NCBI RefSeq assembly: GCF_013416775.1
Contig: NZ_SZVI01000013.1
Span: forward strand, 930,001-994,000
Direction of reading: 5' to 3'
DNA from: Rhodoferax sp. BLA1
GTDB lineage: Bacteria; Pseudomonadota; Gammaproteobacteria; Burkholderiales; Burkholderiaceae_C
DNA length: 64,000 nt
Below are positions 57,743 to 64,000 of the stretch, piece by piece. The notes under the pieces are model-generated. The model was given only the letters and a program-made list of their open reading frames with translations, was not told the origin of the DNA and did no database searches. The position numbers and the translations under genes are program-made. The number at the start of each line of letters is the position of its first letter. Within the stretch, counting starts at the first letter, position 1.

Positions 57743-58378
57743 TTATTGAACCGTGCTCACTGGAGCAACAGTAGCGGCCGGTGTTGGCGCTGTCTGTTCA
57801 GTCGCCACGGGCAAGGGTTCAAGCAAATTGGGCTGCGGATTTTTCGTCATGGCATCTGCCACTGCCACTTGCAGAGGGGTCATGCAGGCGTCGGCCAGAC
57901 GAGAACCGGTTTTGTGGTTCATCAACATCGATTTGTTGGACAGCTGCAACCAGACGGCGCCGGCCACCGGATCCTCCAGCCGAATTGCGCCGGTGCTGCT
58001 CACCACGGGTGCCATCTTGAATTTGAAATTCTTGCCCCAGACATCAAAGTAGCCTGGCGCAGCGGCCTCAGACGCCACATTGACAACCACACCCAACTCA
58101 CAGGGCATCCGGCCCACTTCAACGCGCTCGGCAATGGCCAATTCTTGCGGGCTCAGAGCGGCATCCGCAGCACGCATGCCCGAGGCCATTTGCGTGGCTT
58201 GTGTCTTGAGTTCAACCCGGCTTTTCGACTTTGCCGTGACCAATTTCTTTTTGACCGGGGTTGGGCTAGGCGGCTGGGCATGCACCGTTGTCAAAGCGGC
58301 AGCCATGCCCAACACCATCAGAGTCAACAACGGTTTGCACCAACCAAGCGTCTTAGGCGTCGAATTTACATTCTTCAT
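57743..58378 (-). CDS. Exported protein of unknown function between acnB and the CitE-like gene
   Basis: 211 residues, signal peptide (CKPLLTLMVLGMAAALTTVHAQ), a basic linker, then a domain with RVEVGRMPCELGVVVNV, GYFDVWGKNFKFKMAPVVSSTGAIRLE (as GYFDVWGKNFKFKMA and PVVSSTGAIRLE) and a Cys in LADACMTPLQ, ending in a Pro/Thr/Ala-rich tail. ATG at 58378 preceded by AGGAG. Looks like a conserved periplasmic protein of Burkholderiales; I recognise no function. Thirty bases after the CitE-like gene, so probably in the same transcript. Confidence 0.7.
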   Translation of the reverse strand: MKNVNSTPKTLGWCKPLLTLMVLGMAAALTTVHAQPPSPTPVKKKLVTAKSKSRVELKTQATQMASGMRAADAALSPQELAIAERVEVGRMPCELGVVVNVASEAAAPGYFDVWGKNFKFKMAPVVSSTGAIRLEDPVAGAVWLQLSNKSMLMNHKTGSRLADACMTPLQVAVADAMTKNPQPNLLEPLPVATEQTAPTPAATVAPVSTVQ

Positions 58379-58408
58379 CACATCTCCTGTCGTCCACATG
58401 GACCGAAC

Positions 58409-59455
58409 TCACAACACAAAATAAGGGAAGGCCGGGTCCTGGTGATCCAGGCGGGCCGTTTGGTACGCTTTTTCAAGCACCTGCCAGTAATAGCGGTAGC
58501 TGGCACGGTCATGTAATTTACCGGCGACCGAAATAGGGGCCCAGTCGGCCGCATGCGCAGCACAAATGATATGACTGGCTTGCTCGACCTCGCTCTGCGC
58601 AGGGGTAAAAGCAGCCAGAATCGGGCGAATCTGGTCGGGATGGATGCTCCACATGCGGGTGTACCCCAGCTCACGGCTGGCCCGCAATGCCGCCGCTTGC
58701 ACCACATCTGGCCGCTTGAATTCAGTCACCACGCAGTGCGAGGGTACTTTGCCAAAGGCATGGCAAGCGGCGCTGACCTCGAGTTTGGCGCGCACCACCA
58801 GCGGATGGCTGAACTGGTCATAGGTGGTCTGGGCACCGGGCTCAGCCACCGCCATTGCAGAGGCCGGAATGGCGCCACCGTGCGCCGAGACAAAGTCCAT
58901 CAACCCAAAACTCAGGGATTGCACCCGGGGGTGCGCCGCGATGGCGGCAACCTGCTGCACCGCCAGCGGCGACTCGATCAACACATGCAACGGCAACGCC
59001 TGGGCACGGTTCGAGCTTGCCAGCGCCGCATCAATGACCCGAGCTGCCCGGGCCACATCCGCAACACCATCCACTTTGGGCAGCATCAGATGGCTCCAGG
59101 CCGCCCCGGCTTCACCGAGGACAATCTGAACGTCCTGCTCAAACGCAGGGTGGTCCACCGGATGCACCCGCACCGCGACCCGTCGGGCGCCATTGATTAC
59201 TGTGTTTTTTGTAGCTACCAGCCCTTTATTGACAAGGGCTGAGACCATAAATGCATGGTCTTTTTCACCACCCACCGGGGCGCCATCCTCACAATCCAGC
59301 GTGACGTCAAACACACAGGTGCCGAACTCCTCGGTCATCTCGGCCTGCAGGGCCAGCGCCTTGAGCATCCGCGACTCCACACCACAGTAGTGGTCACACA
59401 CCGGCAAGGGCGCTGCAACCGCAGCGCCCAGCAGCACATGGCGAGGATGGGTCAC
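58409..59455 (-). CDS. CitE-family CoA-ester lyase (HpcH/HpaI aldolase family)
   Basis: 348 residues, TIM barrel related to citrate lyase beta subunit and malyl-/citramalyl-CoA lyases. [14 protein letters not shown] provides the metal-binding acid, with [35 protein letters not shown] and [16 protein letters not shown]. The other citrate lyase subunits are absent, so a stand-alone lyase is more likely. Residues about 70-87 ([17 protein letters not shown]) include a translated copy of the dispersed repeat. Twenty-five bases after mdh. Confidence 0.85.
   Translation of the reverse strand: MTHPRHVLLGAAVAAPLPVCDHYCGVESRMLKALALQAEMTEEFGTCVFDVTLDCEDGAPVGGEKDHAFMVSALVNKGLVATKNTVINGARRVAVRVHPVDHPAFEQDVQIVLGEAGAAWSHLMLPKVDGVADVARAARVIDAALASSNRAQALPLHVLIESPLAVQQVAAIAAHPRVQSLSFGLMDFVSAHGGAIPASAMAVAEPGAQTTYDQFSHPLVVRAKLEVSAACHAFGKVPSHCVVTEFKRPDVVQAAALRASRELGYTRMWSIHPDQIRPILAAFTPAQSEVEQASHIICAAHAADWAPISVAGKLHDRASYRYYWQVLEKAYQTARLDHQDPAFPYFVL
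59201..59243 (-). repeat. Palindromic repeat inside the CitE-family gene
   Basis: AGCCCTTTATTGACAAGGGCT without its loop reads AGCCCTT (59220-59226) and AAGGGCT (59234-59240), flanked by GTAGCTAC at 59211-59218. In-frame copy, minus-strand orientation. Confidence 0.7.
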
Positions 59456-59480
59456 GTTGGAGTGAATCAGCTAGCCGCGA

Positions 59481-60467
59481 TCAGAGCAGATGGGCCACGC
59501 CAGCCTGTTCGTCTTGCAACTCTTTGAGCGTCTTGTTGATGCATTCTTGGCTGAAGGCATCAATGGCCAAGCCTTCCACAATTTTGTACTCGCCGTCAAC
59601 ACAGGTGACAGGGAAACCAAACATGGTGTCCTTGGGAATGCCGTATTCGCCATTGGACGGGATACCCATGGTGACCCACTTGCCGTTGGTGCCCAATGCC
59701 CAGTCATGCATGTGGTCGATGGCGGCGTTGGCTGCAGAAGCTGCCGAAGACACGCCACGTGCGGCGATGATGGCTGCACCACGCTTACCCACGGTCGGCA
59801 GGAAGGTGTTGGCGTTCCAGTCATGGTCGTTGATCATGTCTTTCACGCTGTCACCGTTGACCGTGGCGAAACGGTAGTCGGCGTACATGGTGGGTGAGTG
59901 GTTGCCCCACACGGCCATTTTTTCGATGTCTGCCACAGCCTTGCCGGTCTTGGCCGCCAATTGGCTCAAAGCGCGGTTGTGGTCCAGACGCAGCATGGCG
60001 GTGAAGTTCTTGCGCGGCAGATCCGGTGCACTCTTCATGGCGATGTAGGCATTGGTATTGGCCGGGTTGCCAACCACCAGCACCTTGACGTTGCGCGAGG
60101 CCACCGCATTAAGCGCCTTGCCTTGGGCGGTGAAAATTTCAGCATTCACGGCCAACAATTCAGCACGCTCCATGCCCGGGCCACGCGGGCGAGAACCAAT
60201 CAACAGGGCGTAGTCCACATCCTTGAACGCGGCCAGCGGGTCGCTGTGCGCCTCGATACCGACCAGCAGCGGGAAAGCGCAGTCCTGCAATTCCATGATC
60301 ACACCCTGCAGCGCTTGTTGTGCTTTTTCAACCGGCACTTCCAACAGGCTCAACACCACCGGCTGATCCTTGCCCAACATCTCACCGGAGGCTATGCGAA
60401 ACAGAATGGCGTACCCAATTTGACCAGCTGCACCAGTAACAGCAACGCGAACAGGCTTCTTGCTCAT
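59481..60467 (-). CDS. mdh: Malate dehydrogenase
   Basis: 328 residues, NAD-dependent oxidation of malate to oxaloacetate. [21 protein letters not shown] for [42 protein letters not shown] and the catalytic His in [12 protein letters not shown]. This is the cytosolic-type (group 1) MDH typical of betaproteobacteria. First gene of the minus-strand TCA run; shares a divergent promoter region with the GntR gene. Confidence 0.97.
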   Translation of the reverse strand: MSKKPVRVAVTGAAGQIGYAILFRIASGEMLGKDQPVVLSLLEVPVEKAQQALQGVIMELQDCAFPLLVGIEAHSDPLAAFKDVDYALLIGSRPRGPGMERAELLAVNAEIFTAQGKALNAVASRNVKVLVVGNPANTNAYIAMKSAPDLPRKNFTAMLRLDHNRALSQLAAKTGKAVADIEKMAVWGNHSPTMYADYRFATVNGDSVKDMINDHDWNANTFLPTVGKRGAAIIAARGVSSAASAANAAIDHMHDWALGTNGKWVTMGIPSNGEYGIPKDTMFGFPVTCVDGEYKIVEGLAIDAFSQECINKTLKELQDEQAGVAHLL

Positions 60468-60580
60468 AGTAAAACTCCAGAGATTGAGGTAGTAAATTCA
60501 GTGGGTGTCGGGGCGGATGATCCACATCCATCTGCGCCAAGCCAAACGAGTGTACCTCCGAAAATCAAAAATCGTCAACT

Positions 60581-60602
60581 TGTCTTATGTCTTATATAAG
60601 AT
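60581..60602. promoter_or_regulatory. Candidate GntR operator between mdh and gntR
   Basis: A perfect 12-bp palindrome TCTTATATAAGA (60590-60601) overlaps two tandem copies of TGTCTTAT (60581-60588 and 60588-60595). It lies 45 bases before the gntR ATG and 123 before mdh; it may also include a -10 element. Confidence 0.6.
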
Positions 60603-60645
60603 ATGATTCACCAAGCTATTCCTGAGAATTCAACCGCTTCCTGCC

Positions 60646-61449
60646 ATGCCAACCCCGCCCGAAACCAGCCCTGAACGCGAACTGACTCCGGTGGTTGACG
60701 CCGTGTCAACCAGCAGCAATGCCACGCCCGCGTTCAGCCCGCTGTACCAGCAAATCAAGGGCCTGATTCTGGGCAGCTTGCGCTCTGGAGAATGGAAGCC
60801 GGGAGAGGTCATTCCCAGCGAAATCGAACTCGCAGCGCGTTTTCGGGTCAGCCAGGGCACCGTTAGAAAGGCCATCGACGAACTGGCTGCCGAAAACTTG
60901 TTGCTGCGTCGCCAGGGCAAAGGCACTTTTGTTGCCACTCACGCCGAGCAGCAAGTGCAATTCAGGTTTCTCCGGCTGGTACCCAACAGCGGCGCACGCG
61001 GCAGCGAGGGGCCAGCACAGCGCGACATCGTCGAATGCCGCCGGACCCGGGCCAGCACCGACGTGGCCAAGGCCCTGGCGCTGCGCTCCGGCGACACCGT
61101 GCTGCAAATCCGCCGGGTGCTGGGTTTTGGCGGCGTGCCGGTCATCTTGGAAGACATCTGGCTGCCTGCCACGCCCTTCAAAGGCCTCACCGCCGAGCGG
61201 ATGGCCAGTTACAAAGGTCCGACCTACGCCCTGTTCGAGACAGAATTTAATGTCCGGATGGTTCGCGCAGAAGAAAAAATTCGGGCCATCTCGGCCGCAG
61301 ACATCCACGCGGAACTGCTGGGCGTGGCTTTGGGCACACCTCTTCTGAGTGTGGAGCGCATTGCCTACACCTACCAAAGCGAGCCCATGGAGTTGCGTCG
61401 GGGTTATTACCGAACCGACACCCATCACTATCAAAATGATATGAATTAA
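60646..61449 (+). CDS. GntR-family regulator, HutC/UTRA type
   Basis: 267 residues. Winged helix (about 30-100: LYQQIKGLILGSLRSGEWKPGE, RFRVSQGTVRKAIDEL, RRQGKGTFVATH) and a UTRA effector domain (about 115-260) with ALRSGDTVLQIRRV and ELRRGYYRTDTHHYQ. HutC-type regulators sense small acids, sugars or amino acids. Its position between mdh-citE-acnB and sdh genes suggests control of the TCA genes; the palindrome upstream is the likely site. Ligand unknown, perhaps a TCA acid. Confidence 0.9.
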   Translation: MPTPPETSPERELTPVVDAVSTSSNATPAFSPLYQQIKGLILGSLRSGEWKPGEVIPSEIELAARFRVSQGTVRKAIDELAAENLLLRRQGKGTFVATHAEQQVQFRFLRLVPNSGARGSEGPAQRDIVECRRTRASTDVAKALALRSGDTVLQIRRVLGFGGVPVILEDIWLPATPFKGLTAERMASYKGPTYALFETEFNVRMVRAEEKIRAISAADIHAELLGVALGTPLLSVERIAYTYQSEPMELRRGYYRTDTHHYQNDMN

Positions 61450-61643
61450 ATAGCGAGGCATTTCCGTGCACCACAGACACAGACCGGAGGTCTTTGCTGG
61501 CTTGTTGAGAGCCATCCAATAGACCTTCGACAGGCGTCAAGAACCATGTCACGCCGGGGGTATGATGGTGCGTTTCGATAAAATTTTCATCGGTTGGTCA
61601 TCCCTGATGACCAAGCAGTCACATCAAACACAGAAAGCCAGTT

Positions 61644-62087
61644 ATGTCTGAAACAGCGACGAGCCATTCAAAAAAACGCCCCCAGTTCAACAACATCGAA
61701 TTCCCCAGTTTGATCACGTACCGCTGGCCGTTGGCGTCGCTGGCGTCGGGCATGCACCGTGTCAGTGGCGCCATCATGTTCTTCCTGATGCCGTTTGTGA
61801 TCTGGATGTTCGACACCTCCATTTCGTCTGAGGTTTCGTTTGCGGGCTTCAAAGCAGCCTTCAACATCGGCATGTTGGGCATTCCCGGGTTTCTCTGGAA
61901 ACTGGTGGCCCTGGGTCTGATCTGGGCCATGTTGCACCACTTCATCGCCGGCATACGGCACTTGTGGATGGACACCCATCATCACCATGTCACCAAGGAC
62001 TTCGGTCGCCAAACCGCCGCAGTGGTGCTCGGTTTGACACTCAGCCTGACGGCTGTGCTGGGCGCCAAGCTGTTCGGTCTTTATTAA
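61644..62087 (+). CDS. sdhC: Succinate dehydrogenase cytochrome b556 subunit
   Basis: 147 residues, three membrane helices. The quinone/haem signature is ASGMHRVSGAIMFF, with the haem-ligand type His in LHHFIAGIRHLWMD. A His-rich loop DTHHHHVTKD follows. First gene of sdhCDA(B); the 194 bases upstream carry its promoter, with no copy of the TCTTATATAAGA site. Confidence 0.95.
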   Translation: MSETATSHSKKRPQFNNIEFPSLITYRWPLASLASGMHRVSGAIMFFLMPFVIWMFDTSISSEVSFAGFKAAFNIGMLGIPGFLWKLVALGLIWAMLHHFIAGIRHLWMDTHHHHVTKDFGRQTAAVVLGLTLSLTAVLGAKLFGLY

Positions 62088-62101
62088 TTCAGGAGTTACC
62101 C

Positions 62102-62467
62102 ATGTCCGTCAATTACGGCTCTCACCGCACAGTTGTTGGTGCACATTACGGCGTACGCGACTGGTTGTCGCAACGGGTGACTGCGGTCATTCTGGCCCTT
62201 TTCACCGTCTTGCTGCTGGCTCAGGTCATCTTCAGCAAAGGGCCAATCAGCTACGAGCTGTGGGCCGGCATTTTTGCCGCGCAATGGATGAAGACCTTGA
62301 CCTTCGTCGTTTTTCTGTCTTTGTTCTATCACGTGTGGGTTGGCATGCGCAACATTTTCATGGACTATGTCAAACCTTATGCGGTGCGTTTTGTGCTGCA
62401 CGTGTTTGCCATCGTCTGGCTGGCTGGCTGCGTGGGATGGGCCATTCAAGTTCTGTGGCGCCTGTAA
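62102..62467 (+). CDS. sdhD: Succinate dehydrogenase membrane anchor subunit
   Basis: 121 residues, three helices: DWLSQRVTAVILALFTVLLL, TLTFVVFLSLFYHVWVGMRN and VLHVFAIVWLAGCVGWAIQV. The conserved YHVWVGMRNIFMDY contributes to the haem and ubiquinone site. ATG at 62102 with AGGAG seven bases upstream; 14 bases after sdhC. Confidence 0.94.
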   Translation: MSVNYGSHRTVVGAHYGVRDWLSQRVTAVILALFTVLLLAQVIFSKGPISYELWAGIFAAQWMKTLTFVVFLSLFYHVWVGMRNIFMDYVKPYAVRFVLHVFAIVWLAGCVGWAIQVLWRL

Positions 62468-62490
62468 GCCTTCTTCATTGATCAGAAGGC
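62468..62490 (+). other. Hairpin between sdhD and sdhA
   Basis: GCCTTCT (62468-62474), 9-base loop, AGAAGGC (62484-62490), directly after the sdhD stop and without a T-run. Possible mRNA stability or expression-balancing element in the sdh transcript. Confidence 0.4.
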
Positions 62491-62556
62491 ATCAGCCTAA
62501 ACGGCCAAACAGACGCGCCGAAGCGGGCTATCCATCAACAAATCACAAGAATCATC

Positions 62557-64000
62557 ATGACTGCTACCTCCAAACTCACCACGCGCAAATTTGATGTTGT
62601 CATCGTCGGAGCCGGTGGCTCCGGCATGAGCGCCTCTTTGCGCCTGTCCAACGCTGGCCTGAACGTGGCCGTGTTGACCAAAGTGTTCCCCACCCGCTCA
62701 CACACCGTCGCCGCCCAGGGCGGCATTGGTGCGAGCTTGGGCAACATGGCAGAAGACAACTGGCACTACCATTTCTACGACACCATCAAGGGCTCCGACT
62801 GGCTGGGCGACCAGGACGCCATTGAGTTCATGTGCCGCGAGGCCAACCAAGTGGTGTACGAGCTGGAACACTTTGGCATGCCGTTTGACCGCAATGCCGA
62901 TGGCACCATTTACCAACGCCCCTTTGGTGGCCACACCGCCAACTATGGCGAAAAGCCGGTGCAACGCGCCTGCGCTGCGGCTGACCGTACTGGCCATGCC
63001 ATGTTGCATACCCTGTACCAGCAAAACGTCAAGGCCCGCACCAACTTCTTCGTAGAGTGGATGGCGCTGGATTTGATCCGTGATGCCGAAGGTGATGTGG
63101 TAGGAGTAACCGCGCTAGAGATGGAAACCGGTGAAATTCACGTGCTGCGCGCCAAGTCCGTGTTGCTGGCCACCGGTGGTGCAGGCCGCATTTTTGCCGC
63201 ATCCACCAATGCATTCATCAACACCGGCGACGGATTGGGCATCGCGGCGCGTGCCGGCATCCCATTGCAAGACATGGAGTTCTGGCAATTCCACCCCACC
63301 GGCGTGGCTGGTGCCGGTGTGTTGTTGACCGAAGGCTGCCGCGGAGAAGGCGCCATTTTGCGCAACAGCGCAGGCGAGCGCTTTATGGAGCGTTATGCAC
63401 CCACCTTGAAGGACTTGGCGCCGCGTGACTTTGTGTCGCGTTGTATGGACCAGGAGATCAAGGAAGGCCGCGGCTGTGGCCCGAACAAGAACTACATCAA
63501 CCTGGACATGACCCACCTGGGCGCAGAAACCATTGCCAAGCGTTTGCCCAGCGTGTTCGAAATTGGACACAATTTTGCCAACGTCGATATCACCAAGGAA
63601 TCCATTCCCGTGGTGCCAACCATCCACTACCAGATGGGTGGTATCCCAACCAACATCTACGGTCAGGTCGTCACCCCCGATGGCAGTGGTTCGCAAAAAG
63701 TTGTTAAGGGGCTCTATGCCGTGGGTGAATGCGCCTGCGTCAGCGTGCACGGCGCCAACCGCCTGGGCACCAACTCGCTGCTCGACATCGTGGTGTTTGG
63801 CAGGGCCGCTGGCAAACACATCGTCCAGTTCAACAATGAGAACGACACCCACAAACCCCTGCCAGAGAATGGGGCAGACATTTCACTGGAGCGTCTGAAT
63901 CGTCTGGATAACTCGACTTCGGGTGAATACGCCCAAGTCGTGGCGGATGACATGCGCAACACCATGCAGACCCACGCCAGTGTGTTCCGCACCCAGGCCA
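62557..64000 (+). CDS. sdhA: Succinate dehydrogenase flavoprotein subunit, 5' part
   Basis: 481 codons are in the window; no stop is reached, and about 110 residues are missing at the end. FAD site VVIVGAGGSGMSASLRLS; H49 in RSHTVAAQGG is the residue that usually binds FAD covalently; substrate site residues in FHPTGVAGAGVLLTEGCRGEG, LAPRDFVSR, HYQMGGIPTN and NRLGTNSLLD. ATG at 62557. sdhB is expected just beyond the window. Confidence 0.97.
   Translation, partial: MTATSKLTTRKFDVVIVGAGGSGMSASLRLSNAGLNVAVLTKVFPTRSHTVAAQGGIGASLGNMAEDNWHYHFYDTIKGSDWLGDQDAIEFMCREANQVVYELEHFGMPFDRNADGTIYQRPFGGHTANYGEKPVQRACAAADRTGHAMLHTLYQQNVKARTNFFVEWMALDLIRDAEGDVVGVTALEMETGEIHVLRAKSVLLATGGAGRIFAASTNAFINTGDGLGIAARAGIPLQDMEFWQFHPTGVAGAGVLLTEGCRGEGAILRNSAGERFMERYAPTLKDLAPRDFVSRCMDQEIKEGRGCGPNKNYINLDMTHLGAETIAKRLPSVFEIGHNFANVDITKESIPVVPTIHYQMGGIPTNIYGQVVTPDGSGSQKVVKGLYAVGECACVSVHGANRLGTNSLLDIVVFGRAAGKHIVQFNNENDTHKPLPENGADISLERLNRLDNSTSGEYAQVVADDMRNTMQTHASVFRTQA

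Overview
The window looks like an ordinary chromosomal stretch of a high-GC betaproteobacterium of the Burkholderiales, most likely a Rhodoferax/Polaromonas-like member of the Comamonadaceae. This rests on recognised gene content and order: sdhCDA next to a GntR regulator, mdh, a CitE-family lyase and acnB; rpsP-rimM-trmD-rplS; polA beside a DUF2782 gene and homoserine kinase; a high-potential iron-sulfur protein; and a family of short CTAGCCCTTAT palindromes. The genus is an inference. I see no phage, insertion sequence, integron, CRISPR array or replication origin. Coding density is very high and no gene-free stretch exceeds about 285 bases.

Layout. 0-9 kb: the 3' end of a HiPIP gene, a PadR-controlled membrane protein, a Tat-type dienelactone hydrolase, a three-gene branched-chain 2-oxoacid dehydrogenase operon (E1a, E1b, E2, no E3), a chemoreceptor and a membrane-anchored unknown. 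9-16.6 kb: polA, DUF2782, thrB, a BPSS1780-type membrane protein and uvrD. 16.7-22.8 kb: an apparent operon of an ABC importer (ATPase, binding protein, two permeases), a 2H-type cyclic phosphodiesterase and an inositol-monophosphatase-family phosphatase, then a secreted unknown. 23-24.1 kb: guaC and tRNA-Lys(CTT). 24.2-34.4 kb: a hybrid histidine kinase and FixJ-type regulator, a TRAP transporter, and convergently a YiaL / Gfo-Idh-MocA / YiaK operon, which together resemble an E. coli yia-type sugar-acid system. 34.6-42 kb: an SbtA-like permease, a zinc-ribbon protein, an HPF-like protein, a NhaR-type LysR regulator, TerC, DUF2062, MATE, bacteriohemerythrin and an XRE-2TM protein. 42-54.9 kb: mostly housekeeping (DEAD-box helicase, orn, M48 protease, pterin dehydratase, rsgA, hisC, CobD-like, Nudix, rplS-trmD-rimM-rpsP, GNAT, Pit and DUF47). 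55-64 kb: a TCA-cycle region (acnB, unknown, citE-like, mdh on the minus strand; gntR, sdhC, sdhD, sdhA on the plus strand, with sdhA cut by the window end).

The most interesting signals are these. (1) A dispersed palindromic repeat family occurs both between genes and in frame inside several proteins, nearly always in flexible linkers. The E2 gene carries up to two family copies plus a separate REP/BIME-like double palindrome in its interdomain linkers. (2) The ABC importer / cyclic phosphodiesterase / phosphatase operon suggests uptake and stepwise dephosphorylation of a cyclic phosphate ester. (3) The two-component / TRAP / YiaKL-like island has a perfect 14-bp palindrome in front of the transporter operon. 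(4) Candidate operators lie in front of the PadR, GntR and LysR genes.
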